Below, piece by piece: positions 15,770 through 29,212 of a DNA stretch of 64,000 bases. The first letter of the stretch is position 1; each line of letters starts with the position of its first letter. This DNA comes from Acanthacorydalis orientalis (lineage: Eukaryota; Arthropoda; Insecta; Megaloptera; Corydalidae). The notes below the pieces were generated by a model. It saw only the letters and a program-made list of their open reading frames with translations. It made no database searches and was not told the DNA's origin. The stretch spans positions 37,335,996 through 37,399,995 of the forward strand of contig CM068313.1 of NCBI GenBank assembly GCA_034766995.1, read 5' to 3'. A program made the translations under genes and the position numbers.

Positions 15770-16135
15770 ACATCCCTCATTACTTTGTATAACTGTGGTC
15801 CATCTGTCAGGCAACTGCCAAATGCTTTATCTAAAAAAAGATTGTGGATTTGAGTCGATGAATTTATAATGTATTTTCGGATTTCTTCCACTGCTTTAAA
15901 AATTTTTGCACGTTTTTGCGTCACAACACCTTCCTAAAAAGCTGAACAAATCATTCCCGCGGGGCTTCGACAGTATTTTTTTCAACTGGAACGCGACAAG
16001 TATGCAGCAATGCCTAATATGCTGCTTTTCAGACACCATCGTGTTCAATACTGTTTTGTAAGATAATGCCAACTACTTGGTCAAGATATATAGTGTTTTT
16101 AAATGTTAAGTTTGGCACTTCAAAATGTTAAAACG
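15770..16135 (-). repeat. Unidentified dispersed repeat, copy 1 (remnant ORF)
   Basis: This stretch aligns along most of its length with 47345-47695. On the minus strand, with one stop, it reads PVEKNTVEAPREMICSAF and then LFLDKAFGSCLTDGPQLYK. The other copy has SVEKNATEAAEMICSVFEEV and FDKGFVSYPIDKV in the same order. Preserved reading sense in two diverged copies suggests a former transposon protein. I do not recognise the family. Confidence 0.6.
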
Positions 16136-16623
16136 AGAAAATATTTGTATTTAAAAGAGTTATTATTGATTTAGTTTAAAGGAACAGAATTAAATTTTAC
16201 ATCTAATTTGTTCTTACTGTAAAATGTCGTCTTATTCCGATTTTTTCTGTAATTCATTACATCACAACTGAATGAAGATATTTAATTTTTCTCTTAAACC
16301 AGTCTACAATAAAACCCGTGTATAGATACGAATGGTTCTTAAATTGAATCATCAAATTTGCAGGGATCCGTGGAGATTCGCGGATAAAACGATGAGTGTA
16401 AATAAAACATTAACATATTTGATTCCGTTTTGTATAATATATTAATGTGAACTGATTTATTTCAATTTTTTTATTTAAAATCAAAATATAAAAATAGACT
16501 GAATGTAAAATTTGACTTAAGAACGAAACTTCGTTTAATCGAATCAAATAGTACAGTTTTAACTTCAAAAAAATCATCCTTCGCATAGCAAGAAGTAGTT
16601 GTAATGTAAAATTGTAGTGTTAT

Positions 16624-16806
16624 CCTGTCAGTCTTTGTCTTTTGGATTCATCTGATTGTCAATTCTCTGTAATTAATTGTTGCCCGTGTGCTACCTTCAG
16701 ATAGACGTTAAGAGTCTCTAATATCTATTTGAAGATGAGCACACAAACCGAAATTAGTTACGGAAAACTGACAGTCAGATAATCTAAATGATGAAGACCA
16801 TCAGGA
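16624..16806. repeat. Long imperfect palindrome (fold-back)
   Basis: The arms mirror about the self-complementary AGAGTCTCT at 16711-16719. ATCTGATTGTCAATTCTCTG at 16650 pairs with ATCTGACTGTCAGTTTTCCG read inward from 16780. The right arm contains TTTGAAGATGAGCACAC and ACCGAAATTAG. It is similar in style to, but distinct in sequence from, the 35 kb copy. Confidence 0.65.
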
Positions 16807-17228
16807 GATAATGCATCGACGGGCTCTCAGGTATAAAAACAAAAAATTATAATTTTATAATTGTAGTAATAAAAACTTTCAAATGCACTGCATAAATAAA
16901 CTTATGTTCATGACAAATAAGTTATTTTTACTTTTTATTTTCTTATTTCCTCTGCAGCCACATTTAATAATATAGCTACTTCCTTGGCAACACTTTTTTA
17001 GATACAATAATAGGATAAATCAACGAGTAAAAAGAAAGGATACTCTAAAAATGTATAACTGAAATAAAAGTGCATAGATTATTAAAGCTTAAGAAGCCTG
17101 AGTATATTGAATATTGACTTGTATAAGCGGAGAATATATTTATAATCTACAAGTTCACCCAAATTAAAAAAAATATATTGCGATTAGAGAAATAAAAAAA
17201 ATTGTGAAATTGTCATTTATAGAATTTA

Positions 17229-17233
<5 letters not shown>

Positions 17234-17296
<63 letters not shown>
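17234..17296. repeat. (TA)n
   Basis: About 31 units. Confidence 0.95.
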
Positions 17297-17299
<3 letters not shown>

Positions 17300-17876
17300 T
17301 GTAAAAGAGAAAAAATCCAAAATTCACTTACAATACTTTCCAGAATAAAACAGTACATTAAAGAGACTTATTTCTATATATGATTAACAGAGAATTAAAA
17401 TGCATGATCCTATCTTGGGTATTAGTGTTATCACATATTTACTCCTATTTAATATTCGCTGTCCGGTATAACAAAATGATACTCTATCTACCAAATATCT
17501 CCCCTTTTGTTTACTTTCGATTTACGGTGAGTGTCATGATAGTATCATAATATAACACAGTGAAACGGAGGATGACATTTAAATTAGTACATTTTTGTAA
17601 ATGTTACAGTATCTTTATTATAAAAGCATGATATTTGATGCGTATTGATCGAAAATTTGACACTTACATTAATTCATTCTAATTTGTTCATATGTTTATA
17701 CAGATATAAAACATTCGAGCTTATACATACAGTAGACATATAAATATGAGATACTTATATGTTTCATTAAATAAAAATGTACTGGGGAAAGAAAAAAAGT
17801 ATTCATAATAAATTTGTGTATTAATTACATTAAAAATTATTATGAATATATATATGTGTATATATATATATATATA

Positions 17877-17949
17877 CACTAAAGGGCTTTGCCCCCCTGC
17901 TCGCTGTGCTCCCCACCCACCAGGCTCGTTGCTTACTCCCACTTGTCAA
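17877..17949 (-). repeat. GC-rich dispersed motif, copy 1
   Basis: On the minus strand it runs from TTGACAAGTGGGAG to GAGCACAGCGAGCAGGG and GGGGCAAAGCCC, abutting a TA array. Its blocks recur in the same order at 48086-48137. Confidence 0.55.
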
Positions 17950-18015
17950 TTATAAGCATGCATATGTAACCAAATGAAACAATAAACATATCAAATAAAC
18001 AAGTCGAGGTTATGA

Positions 18016-18019
<4 letters not shown>

Positions 18020-18086
<67 letters not shown>
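18020..18086. repeat. (TA)n
   Basis: About 33 units, 70 bases beyond the GC-rich motif at 17877. Confidence 0.95.
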
Positions 18087-18089
<3 letters not shown>

Positions 18090-18090
<1 letters not shown>

Positions 18091-18740
18091 GTATGTTTAT
18101 ATGAACATAATCTCAGATTATTTTTTTGCAATGTAGTGTTTTATCAAGTTTTTTGTGGATAATTTCGATTTTATACATATATATATATATATATTTACAA
18201 ATGCATGTATTTGATGTGTAGCGTAATTCAGTGATACACAACCGGTGTACCATGATATTGATGTTCTGCAAACCTATTAACAAGTATTTTGAGAAAACTC
18301 GAAAACATTTTCATTCCAAAAAATTGCAGGCGTCCATATTTTTACAATTTTAATATTGTATTGATATATACATTTTTTTCAAGGTGTTCCTGTCCTATGT
18401 TAATTAATATAGGCATCATATTAAATGTTTGTATATTAAAAAGTGTGTTGCGATTTTCAAAAAGCGGAGAATCTCTCATCTAATTGAAATATTTACAAAA
18501 ATATTATACTTTTCTACTTTTTTACAAGGTTGATGTTATATCATACACTAAAATAAATAAAAAGTATACAAAAAAACAAGAATGATATTTGAAAGGACAT
18601 ACATAACGTACAAAATAAAAACTTGATAAATAAAATTTTCATTTATTTAAAATTATTATTTTTTTAAATTACCATCAAGACGTTAAAGGTTCCAATTGAT
18701 TAGTTAAAAAGGTATTTAATTTATTACTCAATAGACAAGT

Positions 18741-18778
<38 letters not shown>

Positions 18779-21700
18779 TTGACTTCTATTTTGATACATT
18801 ATCACTACCAAAGTTGTATTGATATTTTTTCATTAATGCACAACAATGTGAAAATTGCATGTTTTCATCAATCTTAAACATTTGCAGTCTTTATGGAAAA
18901 ACATAATTGTTTTGTGTTAAATAATGACTGTCATTAAATAATAGACAGACATTAATGTAAAAAATGGTAATTATTATATATTATCATTATTATATTTTAT
19001 AGTAAATTAACATACTTTTTGAACTTGAATTTTTATTTATATATACGTCGAGTGGAAGTAATCACCTTTTACTAGGTAAAAAAAAGAAAACATAAAGGTT
19101 ACATAAAAAGATGATTAAGCTGCAACGTAAACACAGAATTTCAAATTTTCATTGAATGAATGACTATTAGATGTAAAGATGTACAATGAAATAGTAATAA
19201 TATGACTTCTTGCAAGTTTTTCAACTCAACTTCTATTAAATTCATGTTTCATATTAGTTATTAAAATACAGAATTTTTCCTTGAAGGAATGAATATCAAA
19301 ATGGAAATTTCTGAACATCATATGTGTAACATTTCTTGATAATTTTCTTCATTTCCTCTCTGTACTGATTAATTCATTTTCAATTTTTAATTTTTTAAAA
19401 TTTTTGAACAGTACACTAATTGTCAACTTAAATCGACTGATATAGATCAATAATATGAAAAACTAAAATTATACAAATATTATTTTACAACACATGGCGT
19501 TAATGAGTTTTTAATGAGTATTTCATATTTATGAGTAACAAATGTGTGTTTCAGTTATTTCTGTAATGTTTACGATTGTTCGTTTAACTTTTAAATTAAA
19601 AATAAGTAAAAACTAGACTCGTTGAAATAATATAAAATTGTCATTATGAGTTTATCTATGGATATACGTTTTTTTGAGCACAACGTTTCTAATAAATTAC
19701 CTATTCTTATTTAATACACTGTCATAACATTTTTAAAATGATGTAGTATTTTCTTAAACAAAACAAATTTACGAGGTTTGTTCGGAAGAAATGTCAAGTT
19801 TATTGAGAAAGAGGAAGATTCCGAGAAAAAACCTTTTTAACTTTTATTTTAGAATTTTTTTTTGTACTTGTGAAACAAATTTTGTATATTCAAATTCCTT
19901 TTTGAAGAATCGGTTACTTCTTTTTGAATGAAACGAAAACAATAACTTTAAAATTTATTTTTAATTATTTTGATAACTTTTTTATATTATTGATACATCG
20001 AAAACTAATTTACATTGAAATGTTACTGGCTTTTAACACTGGCTTATTTTGTTAATCATAAAATAATAAACATGAAACATTCTGTGTAAATATATTCTGT
20101 CGAAATAATCACAAAAACGTAAAATAAATAAATAAAAACTAATTTCCATAAATTACACTCTTAGAAATAGTTAAATTATGCAAATATTACATTAGGATCT
20201 CACAAATTGAAAATGTTGTAGCATTCATTATTTGTATTACATTTAACATGCAATTTCTAACTATAAATATACATAATATAGCTGTCGGACCTTCAACTTG
20301 ACCGACAGATGACACGCCCAAGTAGATAATTAAATTAGAATTTTCCTGTACAAAAAAGAATGCAGGTGAACTTGTTTTTGTAATCGATTTTAATGAAAGA
20401 CACAGAAACTATCAAATTTGAATAAGTTAATTAGTGATGGAGACGAGTACGCTCCTAAATTACTACTTACGTATCTGTTTAAAGTAAATATTGGTTTCTG
20501 TGTACATGATTTACATGTACGGTTATAATTAACACTATAGATGTGTTTTTTATTTGTTCATCATTAAGAACAATGACTTTCTTTTTTTGTTATTACAAAA
20601 AAAAATAATAATTACGGTAGTTCACGTTCAAATAGAGAATCTTTTTGCTTAGAGCGACGAATGGTTAGTTGAAGTAATAATTAATAATGGATTGTATATT
20701 TTTTTCGTGTAAATTAAATCTGTAATATTAAGTTCGACTTGCACTGAAACGATTTGTTAATTAACTTTTGTTTATCAGTAAAGATAGATCACATCTAAGT
20801 TTGTTATTTTATACATGAAAAATATTATAACAACTTAATTTAATTTGACAGTACCGGTCAAGATTAAAAGCATTGATTAACTTTTACTAATAATGTATAG
20901 TTTACCAACATTATACAATTAATAAAAGTATAGTTACATTGTACAATATTTATCACTTACTTTACGCAACTATGTTAAAAAATACAGAGAAAATGATTTG
21001 AAACTCTTTCGTTTTGTACAAAAAATTTCAAAGAAAATTATATTTTTCATTAAGTAAATTATACGTTTTTTTTAAAAAAAAAATGTCAATAGTTTGTATA
21101 TAAGAAAATAACCTAACTAAGTTGGTATTATTTTTGAAAATAAATAAGAAAGCAAAAGAGAAATGACAAGTTATGTTCGACGTTTTCACTACAAGCCAAA
21201 AATAAAATGTAGTATATCATCTTAAAATGGTGAGGCAGAGTGTAAAAATTAGTGTGATTCGATTTGAACAACTAATTACTTAATATAATGTGAAATTGCT
21301 GTTAAAATAAGTGCAGTTTTTGTCAATTTTTTCTTTTTTATTAAGAAATTTGATTAAATCAAAGACAAAACGGTTTAAGAGTAAAAAAAAGTGCCGACAG
21401 CATGAAATAAATAGATATGCTCGATTGACAAGAGTTGATCAATAATTATTGATCAACTAATGGATGAACATTGGACACTAGACTGAAAATATTACTTTTA
21501 TTTTTATTAATTTTATAACCGATTGCATTTGACAATTGTATAATGTGATAACTCATATTTATAAAAGTGAATGATAATATTTTCTTTCAATCGTATGCAG
21601 AATATGAACAAAGTTTGATATTCTCTTTGAAATGCATTCATTTGTATGTGTGTTAATGGAATATTTTAAAGAATAAAGAATATTTACCGGTAATTAGTTC

Positions 21701-21997
21701 TTGTATTTTATTTTTTTAGTTTATCATTATTGTATATTTAATTATCGTTCAATTATAAATCCTACTATTTTATTTTTTATGAACATTTTTTTATTTATAA
21801 GCGCACATACCTTATATATATATACACGCAGGACAAAGTCTATGGTGACGAGAACATTTGCTTAACAGCTCATAGATTTCAAGTTTAATTCATTAAATTT
21901 CTTAGATATTTTTTTATGTTGAAATTATTATGTTGTAAAAACCAATAACCAGTTTTTTCTTTCTATTTTCCCGTCAATTTTAACGGGTTATATACTA

Positions 21998-22000
<3 letters not shown>
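18090..22000. other. No gene seen
   Basis: AT-rich. Holds a short TA array (18744-18772), a small hairpin (GTCGG...CCGAC at 20283-20305) and the 26-bp palindrome at 21433. Confidence 0.5.
21433..21458. repeat. Perfect 26-bp palindrome
   Basis: AGTTGATCAATAA is followed directly by its reverse complement, TTATTGATCAACT. The TTGATCA core also occurs in the arms of the fold-back repeats. Confidence 0.85.

Positions 22001-22054
<54 letters not shown>
22001..22054. repeat. (TA)n
   Basis: About 26 units. Confidence 0.95.
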
Positions 22055-22057
<3 letters not shown>

Positions 22058-22702
22058 AATTTTTTACTTCTAATTTATGAATGTTCAGGAAATGAATTTT
22101 AACAAAATTGAACTAGAATTATATAAAACCATTTTCTGAGAAATTGTAATTTTTTATTCAGAGACTAATAGTTTCCTTTTATTTGAATAGCCTCTTCTGG
22201 GAATTCAATAAAAAATATTCATTTCTCATATATTGAACATGACTGAATTGAACCTATTTCATACAATGAATCAACTATCATATAATCATAAAGTCTGTAA
22301 TATCAAATATATAACATGCGTATATTTTTATTACAGATACAAATTGTAGCCTTGGATATTAATACACTATCAGCGATACTTCGTATCTCTTCCAATACCA
22401 AACATCGCTGTCAGAAATATTTATATTTCACTATACATACACATATTGCTTGTGTATACAAGTAGCTTGAAGACTGTACTCAATATATATAAACAATCTC
22501 ATTTTCAAGAATTATTATAATTCCAAACATAATATACAGTCAGGGATTTAGAATTACACACGTGCGATGACATCAATCTTTAAAGGAAATGATGAGTCGG
22601 TGTGGTCGAAATGTGATGGATGATTATCGATAAGATGACAGTAACATTGAAAGAACACTTCCTCATATATTCACGGAATTTGTGGTAATTTTGTAATATA
22701 CA

Positions 22703-22710
<8 letters not shown>

Positions 22711-22776
<66 letters not shown>
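22711..22776. repeat. (TA)n
   Basis: About 29 units after a short CATA-rich lead. Confidence 0.95.
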
Positions 22777-22781
<5 letters not shown>

Positions 22782-23662
22782 AAAATACCATATATTCTGT
22801 CAATAAAATATCTAAATTTACTCACCAAATGGAACCTATGTTAGTAACAGTTCGAACTGAGAATGTCATGTTTGTGATCATCTTTCAACATTTGTTTCGC
22901 TAATGTTGATTTATATGACTATTAATAATTTCATATTTTTAAATTGATAGTTGATAGTTTTACATCGAAAATTTTACTGTATACATAAATACATGTTTCA
23001 TCATATATTAAATGTCATTGAACTTATTTTTCTATTTATCTTTCTATATATTTAACTATTACTAATCTATCGAATATTATATGAAGACGGTGACCGTTGA
23101 CACGTGTTTTACGAAAACTTTAATAGTACTTATTTTATATCAACAAACAATGTTCTATTTATTATTAATTTATAATTTTGTTTCGAATATTAAAAATATG
23201 CATACGTATAAAATAATAATTAATCCATAGAAAGAAAATAAATTCGATATACAGTTATTCATTAAATTAAAATAACCACTAATATATACATTTTTAATTC
23301 TTTCCATACGTATTATATATCTAATATACATTTGCATATATATACATATATATATATATATATAGACAGATGGATAGATATATAGATAAAGCATATGTGC
23401 AGTTCAAATATGCATTCTGTACAATAAAATAATCTGACTTCCTGTAACACAGAGATACCCAATAAAGGTGTACAACAGGATTAAGAACAGAATAAGAACA
23501 AGTAAACAAGAGTTACTGACAGTACGAAGAATAAATAAGTCGAAAGAAAAATGTGAGGAACCAATAATAATAATAAAAGACAAGAAATAGACAAACAATA
23601 CAAATTGGAACAATATAAGTGGAAAAATTTAAACATGCTTTTTCCAGCAGAGTATCGTCTAA

Positions 23663-23667
<5 letters not shown>

Positions 23668-23727
<60 letters not shown>

Positions 23728-23757
23728 GAGAGAGAGAGGGAGGGAGGTAGAGAGAGA
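23668..23757. repeat. (TA)n(GA)n
   Basis: TA run followed by an imperfect GA/GGGA tract. Confidence 0.9.
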
Positions 23758-24756
23758 GAATGGAGCAGAGATAATCGACGAGATATTTTACAATCTTGAA
23801 CAGAAAAACCAGCCTAAAATGGCACACATTATCTTTATTTGAAAATCAAAAAACATTCAGTTTTCATTCGAAACATCACCTAGTAATTACTCGAAATAAC
23901 ATCTCTATTTTCTTACAAAAACTGTTTATACATTCTGAGGGTCTGTGATTAATAAAAATAAATAAATAAATTCATAGTTTCAATGAAGAGGAAAGCTATA
24001 CAAAGTTTAATACTCTAAAGAAAACATGTGGTTACTTGATCAAAAAACACATCACTAAAAAAAAAATTTGGCAAAAAACCAAAAAAATCTTAAACAAAAT
24101 CAGAGTGGCTATTTATTGATGAAATATAATGAATCCGAGAATTGAAACGACATTTTAACGGATACATTTCTGATGAGAAATTTCCATTCGTGCAAATTCA
24201 TCTAATAACCATAGGATACGTTAAGTAATTTAAAAAAAAACACACACTTAAAACTTGCACACTCTCAATAAACCATCTAATTTGTGCATTAAAATATATT
24301 TACCTTCAAACCGTTGTACAATTTACTAATATTCTCGAACATTAAGCAATGTAGTATTTCTGTATTTTAGCTGAAAATATACTAAATTATATTTTATATA
24401 GAATCTCAAAATTTACGAAACGTCCATACTGAATCAATTATACTTATTTTATTAAGTATTTGGCATTCTAATGCTTGAAATTGAATTTGTTTAACATTCT
24501 TACCAGGTGAATCAATTCTAGAGATTAATGTTCTGCACTGAATTTTAATGACATTTTTTGAACAATGAGGAGTGACTACTAATATATGGAAAACATACAT
24601 TTAAATTATCATCTAAAGTGGATCTTATCTTGAATGTATAATTTGTATATTTATGCGATTTAATATACGAATCGTTTCATATTAAAAAGAAAAGGGAATG
24701 ATCAATAGTGAGTTGTAACAGATTTTATGTTAAATAAATGTATATGCTTATAAATG

Positions 24757-24806
<50 letters not shown>

Positions 24807-26059
24807 GTGTGTTTATGTGTGAATGATTGTAAAAAAATTCCTTACTAACATTCAATATTTCATTTAGCAATATTAAGTGTAAAAACATTACTATAAAACG
24901 TCACACTTATTATTTATACTCAATTAATAAACAAAAGATTTCTGTATGTAAATTTGGATTTTGAAACTGGAAACATATTTTATTTGCCAGTATTCATAAC
25001 ACTACAAAATCAAAATATACGAATGTTGTCTTTCATAACCATCGATTTCAATATTATATTATAATAAGTATTTCGAACTGCATTTGCTATTAAAACGTTA
25101 AATATTGAGGGGAAAATGTGTGGAATTGTTATGCATAAAAATAAAAAACAGAAATTCATAATATGATTCTAATATATTGCAAGAAGCTACCGTATTTTTT
25201 TTAAATAATCGTTTCTCTCTCATTCTGATTTAATTACATTACAAAAAAGTGAATCTCCAAAACAAATTTTGCTCAAAAATAAAAAAATATACTCTACACT
25301 CTTTGATTGCTTTTATTTTTTCTCTTGTATTACTAATAAACATATATGTTAAATGAAAATCTGTGAAAACGATAAATCTGTTCACGCGATAAGCAATGGG
25401 TCAATATATAATATATCCAGACATGTTTGTAAAATATTTGAATACGCAAATTATGTGATTATTCTACAGCGAAAATGTATATCAACTATATATCAAGATT
25501 ATGTGCAACCCACAATAAAATTTGTTAGACATAACACTGTACATTTCCAGTACAAAGCGATAGAAAAAATACTTATTTTCTACCAATAATATCGTTTGTA
25601 TCAGATAATAGTCAAACATGTTAAATTAAATAACAACATTCTAAAGAAAAGAATATTAATAGTAAACAATATTTATTAAAAATACTAACATATTCTAATT
25701 ATCACTACATTTAGAAATTTGTTTGTTTGTAAAAGCAGTATCTAATATTGAAATTAGAAGATAATATAAACTATATTTTTCCATAATGTACAATGTAAAC
25801 TAGTTACAATGTACATGTAGTTTATGTTTATGTATATTCAACTATGTATTGTATATAAATATTTACTGCCTACTATTTATATTCTCCTTAAATTTTCTAT
25901 TGTTGGTCTGGACAAAATTTACGCCTACGAAAAATTAATCGAAAATTATCAACAATTGTTTTCGGTACAATCATTATAAGTATTAAGTTGTCTTATACGT
26001 ATATAAATGCACTGAATAAAAAAAAACAACACATTATATTAATGTAAGCAAAGTATATG

Positions 26060-26062
<3 letters not shown>

Positions 26063-26117
<55 letters not shown>
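26063..26117. repeat. (TA)n
   Basis: About 27 units. Confidence 0.95.
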
Positions 26118-26124
<7 letters not shown>

Positions 26125-26560
26125 CAATAAATATGCACTAAATTAAATTTAAAATAAAAAACACATATCTCTTTGTATGTAAAGAAATAAAAAGGGATAG
26201 TGAGCAGTTCTATTTCAGGCAAAAAATATGTATTGGTGTAAATGATTTTATCTTAAATTTAATTATAACAAACGTTTTCAAATGATCAAAGAAAAGGTTT
26301 TATTTTAAATCCTGGTTGCAATACATACTAATTTATATCATGCATGGATGATTTTTCTATACTCAACTAACACTGACCGGATACAGTCTCTATGAACAAT
26401 ATACATAAATATAAGAGCAAAAATAACACTTTCAAAAAGAATATTCACAAATTAGTATTTTTGCGTACACTAAAATGTTTAATACAAGTATTGTGATTAT
26501 TTTATTTAATATTCAAGTAAAAATTTTGAGAAATGAAACGTGTATAAGGTGATTGATATT

Positions 26561-26564
26561 ATAT

Positions 26565-26632
<68 letters not shown>
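26561..26632. repeat. (TA)n
   Basis: About 33 units, led in by three TATAT-type imperfect repeats. Confidence 0.95.
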
Positions 26633-26634
<2 letters not shown>

Positions 26635-26988
26635 TCTATAATAAAAAAACCCACGTATTTGTACATTATTATGTATATTATATAAACTTTCATAAATATT
26701 TTTTCACTTACTCCACGAATCGCTAAGGTAATATTTTTTTCAGAAAATTTTGTACCTTAGCTCACTGAAAACAATGGAATCGAAATGTACATAAGCAAAA
26801 AATAAAACCGATAATCATTTATTGAATATTTTTGATTAAATTTTCTCTGTATTGTAGAGTAAAAAAAAAACATTTATTGAAACTACATTTAGCTACAATG
26901 ACACAACTGAACTGTAATATATAAGCTCATTATGAAATAAAATAAGCTATTTACAATAAAATGTATTTAATCCTTGTCTCTGTTTCAG

Positions 26989-26991
<3 letters not shown>

Positions 26992-27031
<40 letters not shown>

Positions 27032-27050
27032 GCATATGTACATTAATATG

Positions 27051-27122
<72 letters not shown>
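26992..27122. repeat. (CT)n(TA)n, long
   Basis: A CT block, a broken TA block and then about 30 uninterrupted TA units. Apparent proteins of Ile-Tyr repeats here are artefacts. Confidence 0.95.
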
Positions 27123-27125
<3 letters not shown>

Positions 27126-28563
27126 TTATACACCAATGCGATAAACAATAAATTTTTGATATCAAAACAAAAATATCTTTTTAAATTAACTACTAAGGCG
27201 CAATTTTTGAATCTTTCATTTATTTGCTTTTTTCTCAGATGCATTAGTGAAGAAACATAAATCTTTAAACATGTGGTGAACTGTTTTTGTTTTATTTTGA
27301 AACAGACGTGGGCAGATAAATGCAGGAAACAAACACAAAGGGAATTACTAACATTATTCCCAAGCAATAATACGCAATTACGAATGACAAAAAACGTTTA
27401 TGAACACCTGCAATAAAACAATAAATTTATGGGGCTTTATAATACCTTCATCAGAATTAACCACAACAGTTGACTTTTTAATATAGACGAAACAACTTTT
27501 TAATCTCATTAGAAATTTTAATCGAATAAATGAACGAATCTTATATTTGAGTGTGTGTTCAAATGGTCAATTTACTATTGGGTTGTAATTCAATTATTAT
27601 ATTGTATTAAAATTACGATCTTTAATATAAAATCAATATTTCCTTACAGAATTGTATCAAATTGAATGTTTTCTGATATTAATAAAAATAATAATATTTT
27701 TATACAAAAATTCGTCATAAATATGTACAGAATAGATAAATAGAGTTATAAAATTATAATTAAAAAGAAAAAAAACGAGAAAATTGTTATTTGTAAGATA
27801 AAAAATAATGTTTCATAGTATTTTACGTACACATTCTCTTTTGCGGTACAATATGATTAATTAATGATTCATTTTAATCATATGATTAAGTACACATGAT
27901 TAATTTCATGCATACTTGATTTTTAAAAATAATATTTTTAGATTATGATAAATACAACCGTGACTGTATTTTCTATGATTTGAATATGACTAAAATATAC
28001 AACCGATCGATGATGCGAAAGCTTATTTATATTTTTAACAACGAAAGACAACGAATACCTCTAATATAATTCCCAAACTGCTCAATTTAGTCATAATTAC
28101 TTTTACACTGTTAAATATAACATTTAAAAATAATTTCGCTTTTTTGGTTTCTACACAAGTAATCATTATGTAAATAAAAGTTTCTTTTTGTTCACACTAT
28201 AAGCCCATTATATCACCTTCGGTATAAACGTGAAACTGATGTTTTCCCGCCTACATGTACACATCATATAATGGAATTGCTTTACACACATCATAATAAT
28301 AGCTTGTAAAACTGCATAAAAGCCAGTATCGTAAGCCACGAGTATGTTACCTCTCTACAGTCTTCACACACTATTCGGATATACAAGCGTCGTAAAAAAG
28401 ATTTTAAAGGCCATTACAAGAGCCTATTATAAATAAAACCTGAACAAACACGAGTTTACAGAAAACGCACGTACCTTTGTGTGCATCTATATGTATGTGT
28501 AAGTTCCGTACGAGGCATATGCGCTTTGTTTGTCCTGTTATAAATTTGCACTTTATCTTTAAA

Positions 28564-28599
<36 letters not shown>

Positions 28600-28797
28600 G
28601 TGTATTTGTTTGTTTCTCTATGCAAGTATATATGTGTGCATCTAACCACTTATGTGTACATGTCTATTTTTTATACCTTTATCTAAGAGCGAGAATTTAA
28701 TAGTTAACATACTGACAAAAGAGGTAACGGATTTGGTAGTTTTAAGTTACACACGACCTTCATGTAATCAATAACTTGTCGGTTAAAATTTATATCC

Positions 28798-28799
<2 letters not shown>

Positions 28800-28865
<66 letters not shown>
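28800..28865. repeat. (TA)n before the candidate LTR
   Basis: About 32 units ending 16 bases before TGTTGGGG. Confidence 0.95.
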
Positions 28866-28869
<4 letters not shown>

Positions 28870-28881
28870 GTATGTATGTAC

Positions 28882-29212
28882 TGTTGGGGAGTAACACGTA
28901 TCCAAAAATATTAAAAATTACTATTGCTGCTTCTCTCTGAATCTCACAGACTCACTAAATTATAAGTTGTCACCTTAAATGTACAGGTAATTCTCTCTGT
29001 CCAGGCCATTTGTTACTTTTCCACGCCTTTGTTAAAATATCTTATCTAGTGGCCTCCAACGTTTGTATTCTCCGTCATGCTTTTCAAAAGATCAGCCCTT
29101 TTGTCCATTGCGGCATACGTATTTCATAGTTACTGCGTGGGTTTATGTTACTATCTTGCCCTTAAGCTAATGTCGATATAACGTCCACGTGTATTAATAA
29201 AAAAATCTCACA
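28882..29212 (+). mobile_element. Candidate solo LTR
   Basis: The stretch begins TGTTGGGGAGTAACACG and ends near ATCTCACA, giving TG...CA ends as in copia-type LTRs. It is far more GC-balanced than its flanks and has an AATAAAA near the 3' end. No clear 5-bp target duplication was found and no second LTR is present, so this is tentative. Confidence 0.35.

Larger units (their letters stand above)
22777..28799. other. No gene seen
   Basis: AT-rich with TA arrays at 23335, 23668, 24760, 26063, 26561 and 26992. The open frames at 24406-24600 and 25353-25589 show no family motif or coding bias. Confidence 0.5.

Noticed and set aside
19770..19800. ACGAGGTTTGTTCGGAAG, resembling some mariner-type ends
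   Set aside because: No partner end and no transposase remnant nearby; similarity too short.
24406..25589. Frames of 64 and 78 codons
   Set aside because: Length is expected by chance given the window size; no motif, no coding bias, no promoter.
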